A DNA stretch of 39,280 bases, taken from Candidatus Poribacteria bacterium (GTDB lineage Bacteria > Poribacteria > WGA-4E > WGA-3G). A program made the position numbers and the translations under genes. The notes beneath the pieces are model-generated. The model saw nothing but the letters and a program-made list of their open reading frames with translations, was not told the origin of the DNA and searched no databases. Each line of letters begins with the position of its first letter. Within the stretch, counting starts at the first letter, position 1. The stretch covers positions 1 to 39,280 of the forward strand of contig JAPOQK010000059.1 in assembly GCA_026710795.1 (NCBI GenBank). Reading direction: 5' to 3'. Positions 7,525-16,489 of the stretch are shown piece after piece.

Positions 7525-8822
7525 TCCTGATCCTTTTCATCAATTTCATTCAAAGCGAACAGTTCTTGAATTGCGTGAACATACTGTGCGTGGTCAGTAT
7601 TCCCGTCGTTGACTGAGTGTCGTAAATTGGTGACGGGATGGTGGAGGAGTTTTTTGACAATTGCCTGTGTCATAGATGCAACCGCTGCTTCCTGTGTATT
7701 GGTCAACTCGGACTTATCAACACACGCCTGTAGTTCCGTTTCAGCGATTTCCTTAAACTGTTGATGAAGTGCTTTTATGGTTGGATTGACTTCAAGGATT
7801 TGTATCTGGTCGTGGAACCTTCTCGCCTCCTCAGTCACGATTTGTTCTGCGTGGGTCGCCTCTTGTTGTCGGTCTTTGAGATTAGAGGCTACAACTGCTT
7901 CTAAATCATCAATATTATATAGAAAGGCATGGTTAATTTTACTGACATCAGGTTCTATATCACGCGGGACAGCAATGTCAATGAGAAACATATACCTGTG
8001 CTTCCGTTTTTTCATGATTTCAGCGAGTGGTTGACGTTCAATGAGGTAGTGTGGTGCATCAGTGGAACTGATAACAATATCCGCATCAATCAGGAAATTG
8101 AGATCGTCCTCATAAGCGACAGGAATACCTTTAAACTTTTCAGCAATTTTGACTGCTCGTTCATAAGTGCGATTAGCGACGATCACTTTAGAAACCCCAT
8201 TTGCTACGAGATGTTTAGCAGTCAGTTCACTCATTTCACCAGCACCTATTATTGCAACGGTTTTGTCTTCTAATGCGTTGAAGATTTTTTTGGCAAGTTC
8301 AACTGCAGCATAACTAATTGAGACAGCCCCAGTAGCAATCGTTGTTTCCGATCGGATTCGTTTGCCAACGCTGAATGCTTTTGGAAAAAGACGATTGAGT
8401 ATTGTTCCCGCACCCCCTGCAGAACGGGATATGTCAAACGCTTCTTTTACCTGACTTAATATCTGCGACTCACCCACAACCATAGAATCGAGACTTGATG
8501 TTACCCTAAATAGATGTTGGATGGTCCCAAGGTTGTGATGACGATAACTCCATTTTTTGAGAGTATCAACACCAATCTTATGGTACCGTGACACAAAGTC
8601 CATTATTACTTTGATAGGTGCTTCACTTGTTTGTTGGGAATCTGCTACAGCATATACCTCTACGCGGTTACAAGTAGAGAGAATTACTGCCTCATGAACA
8701 CGATATGATTCACGTAGGTGATGGAGGGATTCGATGAGTTGTTCATCAGAAAAAGCCAGTTTTTCTCTGAATTCAACGGGGGCAACATGATGGCTTGTTC
8801 CGATAGATACGATCTGGTTCAT
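7521..8822 (-). CDS. hemA: Glutamyl-tRNA reductase
   Basis: 433 aa, starting at the ATG at 8822 (MNQIVSIGTSHH), which matches the family N-terminus; an upstream in-frame TTG at 8858 would add 12 unlikely residues. It reduces Glu-tRNA to glutamate-1-semialdehyde with NADPH, the first committed step of the C5 pathway. The catalytic Cys51 lies in STCNRVEVYAV, with SLDSMVVGESQILSQVK following and the NADPH-binding VAIIGAGEMSELTAKHL near residue 190. A consensus promoter at 8873-8901 precedes it, so this rate-setting enzyme can be expressed independently of the upstream part of the cluster. It overlaps hemC by four bases. Confidence 0.97.
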   Translation of the reverse strand: MNQIVSIGTSHHVAPVEFREKLAFSDEQLIESLHHLRESYRVHEAVILSTCNRVEVYAVADSQQTSEAPIKVIMDFVSRYHKIGVDTLKKWSYRHHNLGTIQHLFRVTSSLDSMVVGESQILSQVKEAFDISRSAGGAGTILNRLFPKAFSVGKRIRSETTIATGAVSISYAAVELAKKIFNALEDKTVAIIGAGEMSELTAKHLVANGVSKVIVANRTYERAVKIAEKFKGIPVAYEDDLNFLIDADIVISSTDAPHYLIERQPLAEIMKKRKHRYMFLIDIAVPRDIEPDVSKINHAFLYNIDDLEAVVASNLKDRQQEATHAEQIVTEEARRFHDQIQILEVNPTIKALHQQFKEIAETELQACVDKSELTNTQEAAVASMTQAIVKKLLHHPVTNLRHSVNDGNTDHAQYVHAIQELFALNEIDEKDQE

Positions 8823-8872
8823 GGTTAATACTCTACGGAAACTTAATACTTTGAACAACCGTAAGTTTAAAA

Positions 8873-8901
8873 ATTATATCACAGTTTAGTGTGAATGTCA
8901 A
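8873..8901 (-). promoter_or_regulatory. Consensus sigma-70 promoter of hemA
   Basis: On the minus strand TTGACA (8896-8901) and TATAAT (8873-8878) are both perfect consensus hexamers, 17 bases apart. The predicted start near 8866 leaves a leader of about 44 bases to the hemA ATG at 8822. It lies in the 107-base gap between the ccsA-like gene and hemA. Confidence 0.75.
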
Positions 8902-8929
8902 ATACAGTGCTTGATTACTTATAGCCGAA

Positions 8930-9769
8930 TTAGCGAAATGTATGTGTGCTATCTAAAAACAGATTTACACCAATATATGTACATAGAACTGCGACAAAAC
9001 CGACGATTTCAGAATATGCAGCTTTTCTTCCACGCCAACCCCACAGTTGACGGATACCAATTTGCACAACATAGATAACCCACGTCACGACAGTTAAGAA
9101 TACTTTTGCATCCAACCATCTCCATGTAATTTCTTGGATATACTGTGTCCACAAAGCACCTACAATCACACCAATTGTCAGTAAAATAACACCGAGGATT
9201 GTGCATCTGTGTCCAAGTTCGTCTGAAGCACCGAGAGCAGGCAGCAGATTATGAAAGAGGGTGTGTGCTTTCTGTCGAATTTTCTTTTCAGCCATCAGAT
9301 AAAGCACGCCGAATCCAAATGCGGTAATAAACGCTGCATAAGCGAGAAGGATAAGTGTGACATGAGGCACTAACCAATAGGTCTTCAAATTCTCAGGTAA
9401 TGTAGCTTCATTTCCAGAAAAACTATACGAAATCAGAATTGCAACGAAAGCAGTCGGTATAACGAAACTACCTATGGCACGTAATTGCGTCAAACGCACA
9501 ACAATCAGGTAAACTAATGTATTTGCCCACGCAAAAAAGGCAGTTGAGTCTGTCCAGTGTGTCATTGGGAAGTGTCCCTGTCGTGACCACCAGAGTATAA
9601 TAAAAAGCGTTAGTAGACCAAATCCAAGACATGTAGCCCAATAAGCAATTAGAGCAATGCGTGGACGCAGTGTGGGTGTCTCACTTCGTTCACCTATCGT
9701 GAGATAAAGTGCCTGAAAAATACTGGCTGCTAAATAAACTAAGACTGTTACAAGAAAGAAAAAATGCAT
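8930..9769 (-). CDS. CcsA/HemX-like cytochrome c assembly membrane protein
   Basis: 279 aa integral membrane protein with about eight helices. The segment ITWRWLDAKVFLTVVTW near residues 215-235 resembles the tryptophan-rich WWD region of CcsA/ResC-type haem-handling proteins. Its place directly before hemA mirrors the hemAXCDBL arrangement of Bacillus, where HemX of this family influences HemA levels. It could be HemX-like (affecting HemA) or a cytochrome c synthesis component; the sequence does not decide. No strong ribosome site is visible before the ATG. It lies 18 bases after the siroheme synthase gene. Confidence 0.82.
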   Translation of the reverse strand: MHFFFLVTVLVYLAASIFQALYLTIGERSETPTLRPRIALIAYWATCLGFGLLTLFIILWWSRQGHFPMTHWTDSTAFFAWANTLVYLIVVRLTQLRAIGSFVIPTAFVAILISYSFSGNEATLPENLKTYWLVPHVTLILLAYAAFITAFGFGVLYLMAEKKIRQKAHTLFHNLLPALGASDELGHRCTILGVILLTIGVIVGALWTQYIQEITWRWLDAKVFLTVVTWVIYVVQIGIRQLWGWRGRKAAYSEIVGFVAVLCTYIGVNLFLDSTHTFR

Positions 9770-9787
9770 TATTTTGCTGGAGTTATA

Positions 9788-10936
9788 CTATAAGCAAGCA
9801 CGTTGCTGGTTCAATAAATTGGTAATATAGGTATTTGCTTGTTCGATTTTGCCGTGTCGCACCCAATTAAATAGGCATTCAGCAGTACAATTTTGGTCTG
9901 TGAGACTTAGACAACATGTATTAGGAGTGTCAGCAACATGACCGATGAGCGTTTCAAAAAAATCGGCACGCAACTTTGAAGTTGGGAATGCTTCAAGTAC
10001 TTCTGACCTACGTGTTCCGAGCAGATTGATATATGCTCCGAAACCGTTATCTTCAAACTGATGTTTGAGTCTCTCATATAGTGTCTGACTAACTTTAACA
10101 CCGATTCTCGTTGATACACTGATTATCAGGTTATCATCAATTATAAGATTCGGTGTGAAGTGAGTTCCTGCACTTTGGTCATCAAGTAATTCGTAGATGA
10201 ATTGATTACCATTCTGTAAGTAATCCTCTAAATAAATCTTCTCGGTAGAAATGACAAGAAAAGCGTTTTCAAGTTCCTTAGATTTTACCTCATCAGGAGA
10301 TAGCCCTTTAACATTGGCACCACATTGGCGAAGTAATGTAATACGTCGTTGTATTTCTGATGTTTTATGGTCGCACAAGACAATGCACTCCCGATTATCC
10401 AGGAGTAGATAAATTGGATAGGGTAGACCAAGATTTTCAACTGGTACCGGTTTCCCATTTTCAAATCCGAGGGTATACAAAGATGATGCGTCCAACATCT
10501 CCTCAAAATGCTCTCTGATACGACGGCTTGTCGCAGGACTTTTTCCACTTGTAGAGATACTCAACATCACTTCGCCATCCGTTACAACAGAAGCAGCGGC
10601 GAAGGTGCATTGGGGTATCACATCAACGACATTCACTAAGCGAATATTGTTTGTATCGTGTGCTTCTGTAAAGACTGCTGAGTTGATTGTAGTAGAATCG
10701 GTTGCGGCACAGACAAGAAAATACCCGTTTGTATCTCCTTGTTTTAGGTCTCTATTGTGCAAGCGAATTGAGCCATTGTCTGCAAGGAACGTAAGTAAGT
10801 CTGTTGCATCAGGACTAACCACTGTCACATCACCACCACTGATGAGCATGGAGACAACTTTCCGTTCAGCAACAGTTCCACCGCCAACAACAAGACATTT
10901 TCGGTTCTGAAGGTTTATATATGCAGGATAAAACAT
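9788..10936 (-). CDS. Siroheme synthase-type protein with duplicated, degenerate second domain
   Basis: 382 aa, roughly twice the length of the usual single-domain precorrin-2 dehydrogenase. Domain 1 (residues 1 to about 150) is canonical: YPAYINLQNRKCLVVGGGTV binds NAD, VNVVDVIPQC holds the expected Asp, and LSISTSGKSPATSRRIREH is the conserved dimer segment. From about residue 170 the pattern recurs (YPIYLLLDNRECIVLC, then VSTRIGVKVSQTLYERLK), but the GGGxVA motif has become CDHKTSE and the Asp loop is lost. The C-terminal helical region follows the second copy. The likely activity of domain 1 is precorrin-2 to sirohydrochlorin (and perhaps iron insertion), using the CobA product. The second domain is probably structural or regulatory. 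Confidence 0.85.
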   Translation of the reverse strand: MFYPAYINLQNRKCLVVGGGTVAERKVVSMLISGGDVTVVSPDATDLLTFLADNGSIRLHNRDLKQGDTNGYFLVCAATDSTTINSAVFTEAHDTNNIRLVNVVDVIPQCTFAAASVVTDGEVMLSISTSGKSPATSRRIREHFEEMLDASSLYTLGFENGKPVPVENLGLPYPIYLLLDNRECIVLCDHKTSEIQRRITLLRQCGANVKGLSPDEVKSKELENAFLVISTEKIYLEDYLQNGNQFIYELLDDQSAGTHFTPNLIIDDNLIISVSTRIGVKVSQTLYERLKHQFEDNGFGAYINLLGTRRSEVLEAFPTSKLRADFFETLIGHVADTPNTCCLSLTDQNCTAECLFNWVRHGKIEQANTYITNLLNQQRACL

Positions 10937-10977
10937 TACAGTTGTGAAGAGTGAGTGAATGAGAACATCAGTATTTG

Positions 10978-11958
10978 CTACGAATCCCGTGAAACCACGT
11001 AATTCGCGAGATTTTCAAGGGCAAGGCGTGCATCTGATTGAGGTGTTTTAGTCAACGCTGTATTTGCTCTGTCTGCATAATCTTGAGCAGCTTTCAGACA
11101 ATGCGTTTCAATATCATACTTTTGGAATAAGGATTCAACGAATGCAATTGCTTCGGTTTCATCACTATCAGGACTGAGGACTTTTTCAAGCATCTTCTTT
11201 TCATTATCATCACACTTTTTTCGGGCATAGATGATGGGGAAAGTGAGTTTGCCTTCTCGCAGATCTCCGAATGCATTTTTTCCTAACTTCTCCGGTGCTT
11301 CCACAAAATCAAGCAAGTCATCTACTATTTGGAAGGCTGTACCAATCTGTTGTCCATAGATAGTAAGTGCGTCTATAATTTGTTGTTCCTTTGTGCCGAG
11401 GTGTGCTCCGAGTGTACAAGAGGCTGCTATTAACTTACCAGTTTTGAAACTAATTATCCTAAGGTATTCTTCTTCTGATATATCAAAATCACCGCTTTTA
11501 TATGCGTGGATAACTTCCCCCTCACACATCGCCTGTGTGGTGTCAGCAAGTATTGCCATCGCAGGATCATCTGACCGGCGTGACACCAGCATTGAGAGAA
11601 CACGTGCGTGAAGATAATCACCTACAAGGACGGCTACCTTATTACCCCATTTTGTCTGCAATGTATCGCGTCCACGTCTGATTATAGCTTCATCAAGAAC
11701 ATCATCATGGACAAGTGAAGCAACATGGATTAACTCAACAACCGCTGCAAGTGTGTGTGCATCGCTACCCACATACCCACATGCCCTTGCAGAAAGTAAA
11801 ACAAGAATTGGACGTAACCGCTTGCCGCCACCTTCTACCACATGTTGAACTGCCATATCTACAAAACTATATTCGCTGGCTGTATTTTCTGTTAGTTTTT
11901 CCTCAACAGCGTTTAGGTCTTCAGAAATTAATCTGACAATCTGATCAAAACTTGACAT
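10978..11958 (-). CDS. Long-chain polyprenyl diphosphate synthase
   Basis: 326 aa trans-prenyltransferase. The first Asp-rich motif is LVHDDVLDEA with RRG shortly after (about residues 80-95), and the second is IVDDLLDF near residue 215; KTGKLIAASC and GKRLRPILV are also typical. It extends farnesyl or geranylgeranyl diphosphate with isopentenyl units, most likely to the C35-C50 side chain of quinones. The lack of bulky aromatic residues just before DDVLD fits a long product. It starts at ATG after AAAGGA, 12 bases after hemL, in the middle of the haem cluster, linking quinone and haem supply for respiration. Chain length cannot be fixed from sequence. Confidence 0.93.
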   Translation of the reverse strand: MSSFDQIVRLISEDLNAVEEKLTENTASEYSFVDMAVQHVVEGGGKRLRPILVLLSARACGYVGSDAHTLAAVVELIHVASLVHDDVLDEAIIRRGRDTLQTKWGNKVAVLVGDYLHARVLSMLVSRRSDDPAMAILADTTQAMCEGEVIHAYKSGDFDISEEEYLRIISFKTGKLIAASCTLGAHLGTKEQQIIDALTIYGQQIGTAFQIVDDLLDFVEAPEKLGKNAFGDLREGKLTFPIIYARKKCDDNEKKMLEKVLSPDSDETEAIAFVESLFQKYDIETHCLKAAQDYADRANTALTKTPQSDARLALENLANYVVSRDS

Positions 11959-11970
11959 TCAATTCCTTTA

Positions 11971-13254
11971 CTATAGTTTAGAGATTACCTCAGATGCGGC
12001 GTGAACGGTTGTGTTGATATCCTCTCCAGAGTGAACTAAAGAAACAAATCCAGCCTCAAATTGAGAAGGTGCGACATAAACACCGCTTTCCATTAAACCC
12101 CAAAAATACTTTTGGTATCGTTCTGTATCAGCAGTACGTGCACCATCGCCATCTGTGACAGTTTCAGACGTGAAATAGAGCATCAGCATAGAACCTACGC
12201 GGCTATGCCAAGCATCAATACCGTGTTTGTTCGTTGCTTCGGCAAGACCGTTAGCAAGGGCAGATGCATTGGTTTCGAGTTGTTCATATACCCCTGGTTC
12301 AGAAAGTTTGTTTAATGTCGTTATGCCAGCCGTAACCGCCAACGGATTGCCTGATAGTGTTCCCGCCTGATAAACATCGCCTTCAGGGGCAACACATTGC
12401 ATGATTTCCCGTTTGCCTCCATAAGCACCGACAGGTAACCCGCCACCGATTACTTTTCCAAGACATGTCATATCTGGGGTTACGTTATAGAAGGACTGTG
12501 CACCACCATACGCGATCCGAAAACCGGTAATCACTTCATCAAAGATTAATACAATCCCATGTTGTTCTGTTATTTTTCGGAGTTCATTGAGATAGCCGTC
12601 ACGAGGAGGGATGATACCCATGTTCCCCATAATAGGTTCAAGAATTAGGCACGCAATTTCATCTGGATTGGCATTAATTGTGGTTTTCACCGCTTCAGGA
12701 TTGTTGAAAGGTACTGTGAGGGTATTACGCGCAAAATCCTCTGGAACACCGCCACTATCTGAAAGACCGAAGGTAGCAACCCCGGAACCTGCTTTTGCTA
12801 ATAGATAGTCCACATGTCCGTGATAGCATCCATCTATCTTAATGATTTTGTCGCGTCCCGTATAGCCACGAGCAAGACGTATTGCACTCATTGTGGCTTC
12901 TGTGCCAGAATTGACCAGACGAACCTGCTCAATAGAAGGGACAGCGTTGACGATGATTCCCGCGAGTTCCGTCTCCAATGTCGTCGGTGCGCCGAAACTT
13001 GTACCATGTGAAGCTGCAGCACTGACTGCATCCACTATCTCTGGATGTGCATGTCCCAAAATTAGGGGACCCCATGAAGCGACATAATCTATATATTCGT
13101 TTCCGTCAATGTCATAAACTTTTGATCCGTTTCCACGTTCAATGAACCGCGGATGTCCACCAACTTTGCTAAAATTACGGACAGGACTGTTGACTCCCCC
13201 AGGGATATATTGCTGTGATTTTTGCCACGCTGATAACGATTTACTACTCTCCAA
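11971..13254 (-). CDS. hemL: Glutamate-1-semialdehyde 2,1-aminomutase
   Basis: 427 aa PLP enzyme that converts the HemA product to 5-aminolevulinate. Motifs: PGGVNSPVRNF at the N-terminus, LVNSGTEATMSAIRLARG, LIFDEVITGFR, and TCLGKVIGGGLPVGAYGG with the PLP-binding Lys. The start appears to be a TTG at 13254, because GGAGG lies six bases before it and the following sequence (ESSKSLSAWQ) continues without a nearer Met. It is followed after 12 bases by the polyprenyl synthase and preceded after 88 bases by hemB. Confidence 0.97.
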   Translation of the reverse strand: MESSKSLSAWQKSQQYIPGGVNSPVRNFSKVGGHPRFIERGNGSKVYDIDGNEYIDYVASWGPLILGHAHPEIVDAVSAAASHGTSFGAPTTLETELAGIIVNAVPSIEQVRLVNSGTEATMSAIRLARGYTGRDKIIKIDGCYHGHVDYLLAKAGSGVATFGLSDSGGVPEDFARNTLTVPFNNPEAVKTTINANPDEIACLILEPIMGNMGIIPPRDGYLNELRKITEQHGIVLIFDEVITGFRIAYGGAQSFYNVTPDMTCLGKVIGGGLPVGAYGGKREIMQCVAPEGDVYQAGTLSGNPLAVTAGITTLNKLSEPGVYEQLETNASALANGLAEATNKHGIDAWHSRVGSMLMLYFTSETVTDGDGARTADTERYQKYFWGLMESGVYVAPSQFEAGFVSLVHSGEDINTTVHAASEVISKL

Positions 13255-13342
13255 TTCGTTCCTCCAATTCGTTGAAAATTGTAAAAAATGTCATATTATT
13301 CACATTACGATACTTGTGTCTGTACCTATGGATATCGCAATC

Positions 13343-14320
13343 CTAATTCTCAAGCCACTCAACAACTGACTTCGCAAAATATGTCAAGATCATGTCTGCC
13401 CCAGCACGTTTGATACTGGTTAGGACCTCCAGTGCGACTCTCTTTTCATCAATCCATCCATTTTGAGCTGCTGCTTTTATCATGGCATATTCACCACTGA
13501 CGTTATAGGCTGCAACAGGCATTTGAAATTCTGTTTTCACTTGACTTATAACATCAAGATATGAGAGTGCAGGTTTCACCATTACGATGTCCGCGCCCTC
13601 CTCAATATCCAGCGTTACTTCTCGTAATGCTTCCTCTGAGTTTGCTGGATCCATCTGATAAGAACGTCGGTCACCAAATTGCGGTGCGGATTCTGCAGCA
13701 TCACGAAAAGGTCCATAAAAGGCAGAGGCATATTTTGCCGAATACGCCATTATTGGAATGTTTTCGTATCCTGCTTCGTCTAAGGCATATCGAATTGCAC
13801 CGACACGACCATCCATCATATCTGACGGTGCGATGACATCTGCACCTGCATGTGCATGCGATACACTCTCTTGAACAAGCAGATCAAGCGTTGGGTCGTT
13901 CTGTACCTCACCATCTTCAACGATTCCGCAATGTCCATGATCAGTGTATTCACACAGACAGACATCTGTAATTACAAGAAGATCTGGTACTGCATCCTTA
14001 ATCGCACAAACCGCTTGTTGAATAATACCATCATCCGCGTATGCTTCAGAGCCAAACGGATCTTTATTCTCAGGAATTCCAAACAGGATTGTTCCGGGTA
14101 TACCGAGTGATGCCAGTTCCTTTGCTGCTATTACGAGCCTATCCACCGAGTATTGGTAACATCCCGGCATGGAAGTAATCTCGTTTGCTGTGTTCTGTCC
14201 GTGTACGACAAACATCGGATATATAAGGTCGTCTACAGATAGATGAGTTTCGCGTACGAGTCGTCTTAGGTTTTCATTTGAACGTAACCGTCTTGGACGA
14301 TATATAGGGAAAACGCTCAT
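13343..14320 (-). CDS. hemB: Porphobilinogen synthase (delta-aminolevulinate dehydratase)
   Basis: 325 aa. Condenses two 5-aminolevulinates to porphobilinogen. It is the zinc-dependent type: the cysteine cluster [14 protein letters not shown] near residue 120 provides the three Cys ligands. The Schiff-base lysines lie in [18 protein letters not shown] and [11 protein letters not shown]. Length is typical. The ATG follows GGAG. It is the first gene of the minus-strand tetrapyrrole cluster; the 116-base gap upstream (14321-14436) shows no convincing promoter to me. Confidence 0.97.
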   Translation of the reverse strand: MSVFPIYRPRRLRSNENLRRLVRETHLSVDDLIYPMFVVHGQNTANEITSMPGCYQYSVDRLVIAAKELASLGIPGTILFGIPENKDPFGSEAYADDGIIQQAVCAIKDAVPDLLVITDVCLCEYTDHGHCGIVEDGEVQNDPTLDLLVQESVSHAHAGADVIAPSDMMDGRVGAIRYALDEAGYENIPIMAYSAKYASAFYGPFRDAAESAPQFGDRRSYQMDPANSEEALREVTLDIEEGADIVMVKPALSYLDVISQVKTEFQMPVAAYNVSGEYAMIKAAAQNGWIDEKRVALEVLTSIKRAGADMILTYFAKSVVEWLEN

Positions 14321-14436
14321 TCAATCTCCGATGCAGTCAATTAATATCATACATCTTTATTTATTATTATCAGCAAAGAACTGGTGTATATTGGAATTCC
14401 TTCATTTCTGAAATCAATTCTAAGGAGGTGATAGTC

Positions 14437-15414
14437 TTATTCTCTACCATCATCTTCTTGTTCCGGAGCAGCTGCAATCTCGTAATTCGATAATTCAAAT
14501 GACTTGATTGTTGTAGCCGTAATCTCGGCTGCTTCTTCCGGTGCAACAGAAGCCTCAGCCAATTCTTTTTCTGACATTAAATTTAAAAAAATCTTTTGTG
14601 CTTCTTGGTGATACTTTACAATACCAATATTCGGTGCTAACCATAATGTTGTAACAGTTTCACCGGGTGGATTATCGGGTCCAGGGTCTTCGGGTTGGTC
14701 CGATGCGAGTTCTGTCTCAGTACGATATTCTATTTTCAAACAATTTTCAAATGTTCCAGCGGCAGTTTCAACTGTTTCAGTATCAAGAACTATCCCTGTT
14801 TCAAGGATAGAAAAAGTAACTGTGACAGGGGGCATAGGTGGTGCAGCAGCAGCCAATTCCTCAGGTAGACCTTGAAATTCAAACGACATTGTGGCTGTAG
14901 CAGTTATCTCAGATGTTTCCCATTCATCATCAATATTTGCATCTGCAGGAAGCAAATTGAAATGCTCATCTGCTTCTACCTCTATATCATAAAAAAAGTC
15001 TACGGTAATGTTTTCTTCAGGCGGAATCAGGTTTGCAAATAAATTCTTCACCAATGCAGAGAAAGTTTCAAATTCATTGGTAAGACGTGCCTTAACTGCG
15101 TTCTCTATTTCCTCTTCAACTAACAAACTAATCCACTCTTCGTTTACATTATATAGGTATGGAACTGTATGACGGTTAAAATCAACCCAATCTTCCAATT
15201 CAGGGTCATAACTGAATGCGTTATAATAGACACCAGATATTTCTTCACCTTCAATTGCATGCCGCGTGAACTCATTACCATCTTGATCCGAGTAAACCCA
15301 AAAACTCCCGACATTGCTTGGGAAGTATAGTTGTAATGTCTCATTCCCTCGTAGTGTTGTACACAAGAATAGGACAAGAAAGATTGTAGTAATAAAACAA
15401 GTTCTTTTATACAT
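14437..15414 (-). CDS. Secreted protein of unknown function, paralogue A
   Basis: 325 aa from the ATG at 15414, chosen because AAGGAT precedes it by seven bases; an upstream in-frame TTG lacks a ribosome site. The first 22 residues (MYKRTCFITTIFLVLFLCTT) are a signal peptide. The mature part opens with YFPSNVGSFWVYSDQDGNE and ends with VETAAGTFENCLKIEYRTET and TTLWLAPNIGIVKYHQE. This architecture of FPxxxGxxWxY plus AGTFxxC plus WLAPNxGIVK occurs in many exported bacterial proteins of unknown function. A proline- and acid-rich loop varies between paralogues. It is tandem with a paralogue upstream (gap 67 bases) that has its own promoter. Function not recognised. Confidence 0.7.
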   Translation of the reverse strand: MYKRTCFITTIFLVLFLCTTLRGNETLQLYFPSNVGSFWVYSDQDGNEFTRHAIEGEEISGVYYNAFSYDPELEDWVDFNRHTVPYLYNVNEEWISLLVEEEIENAVKARLTNEFETFSALVKNLFANLIPPEENITVDFFYDIEVEADEHFNLLPADANIDDEWETSEITATATMSFEFQGLPEELAAAAPPMPPVTVTFSILETGIVLDTETVETAAGTFENCLKIEYRTETELASDQPEDPGPDNPPGETVTTLWLAPNIGIVKYHQEAQKIFLNLMSEKELAEASVAPEEAAEITATTIKSFELSNYEIAAAPEQEDDGRE

Positions 15415-15444
15415 TTTGTTATCCTTAAGCAATCATATTTAATC

Positions 15445-15472
15445 TTTATATAATATCCGGATGATTCAGCAA
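15445..15472 (-). promoter_or_regulatory. Probable promoter of secreted paralogue A
   Basis: TTGCTG (15467-15472) and TATAAA (15445-15450) on the minus strand are 16 bases apart. The predicted start is about 25 bases before the ATG at 15414. Confidence 0.4.
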
Positions 15473-15481
15473 CCCAAGTGC

Positions 15482-16375
15482 TTACTCTTTTTCTTCACTT
15501 TCGGATTCATCAGGGATGATCTCATAATTTGTTAATTCCAAGGTAGCTACATCATCGGTATTTTCATTTTCACTTCTGAATTTGACAATTCCGACATTAG
15601 GTGCTAACCATAAAGTAGTCGTAGCCTCGTTGGTTTGTTGTTCAGGTATCATTTGCTGAATTTCTGGGGGTAAATCTGTCTCCGTTGTTGTTTTAGTTTT
15701 ATATTCAATTATTAAACAGTCATCAAAGGTTCCAGCTTCAGTCTCAACAGATTCTGTTCCTAAAATAACCCCTGTTTCCTCAATACTCGTATTAGAAGTA
15801 ATTGTTTTGAGTTCTTCAGGAAGTTCAGTGGGTGCCCCTTGAACATCCATTGTCATATCTACTTTTATGTCCAAATGCATTGCGACCCATTCTTCATTAT
15901 AGGCAATCGGAATTGGAAAAAGATAGAATAAATCTTGGGCTTGGGGGTCAACATCAAAATCAAAATCAATTGTAACCTCTGGGGGTAGTTGTCCAGCGAT
16001 CTGCTCCTGCATCAGTACGACCGCTTCATCAAGTTTTTTTTCAAGGATGGACTTGGTTGCTTGTTCTATTTCATCACCGACAAGAAATGTAATCCATTCT
16101 TCACCAACTTGATACAGATAAGGATGAACAGCATACTGATATTTTTCCCAATCATCTATGGCAGGTTCATAAGTAAAGGCGCGATACGTCGTTCCATCAA
16201 TTTCTTCTCCCTCAACAGCATAGCGGGTGATTTCGTCTCCATCTTCGTTTACATAAACCCATGAACTTCCGATTTTATTAGGGAAGTAAGTGTCAGCCCA
16301 TTCATTTCCCATCAACGTAGCAGTCAAGCCAAATACAAGCAGGAATGTGAAAATTGTTCGTTTAAATTTGAACAC
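15482..16375 (-). CDS. Secreted protein of unknown function, paralogue B
   Basis: 298 aa from a GTG at 16375. I choose GTG because GGAGG lies eight bases upstream. The in-frame ATG at 16390 overlaps that ribosome site, and starting at GTG aligns the signal peptide (FKFKRTIFTFLLVFGLTATL) with paralogue A. The mature protein shares YFPNKIGSSWVYVNEDGDE, AVEGEEIDGTTYRAFTYEP, VETEAGTFDDCLIIEYKT and TTLWLAPNVGIVKF with its neighbour, so the pair arose by tandem duplication. Acidic overall, with a charged C-terminal tail; no catalytic motif seen. Probably periplasmic or surface exposed. Confidence 0.7.
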   Translation of the reverse strand: MFKFKRTIFTFLLVFGLTATLMGNEWADTYFPNKIGSSWVYVNEDGDEITRYAVEGEEIDGTTYRAFTYEPAIDDWEKYQYAVHPYLYQVGEEWITFLVGDEIEQATKSILEKKLDEAVVLMQEQIAGQLPPEVTIDFDFDVDPQAQDLFYLFPIPIAYNEEWVAMHLDIKVDMTMDVQGAPTELPEELKTITSNTSIEETGVILGTESVETEAGTFDDCLIIEYKTKTTTETDLPPEIQQMIPEQQTNEATTTLWLAPNVGIVKFRSENENTDDVATLELTNYEIIPDESESEEKE

Positions 16376-16411
16376 ATTATTGTCCTCCATTTTTGTTTAC
16401 ACTTGCCCTTT

Positions 16412-16440
16412 AGTATACACCAACGTCCCGTTGATAACAA
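16412..16440 (-). promoter_or_regulatory. Sigma-70-like promoter of secreted paralogue B
   Basis: TTGTTA (16435-16440) and TATACT (16412-16417) on the minus strand are 17 bases apart. The predicted start near 16405 lies about 30 bases before the GTG start codon. Confidence 0.55.
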
Positions 16441-16489
16441 GGAAATTGTTCTAAACAACCATACTAATAGAGGCTATTTCACCATTAAT

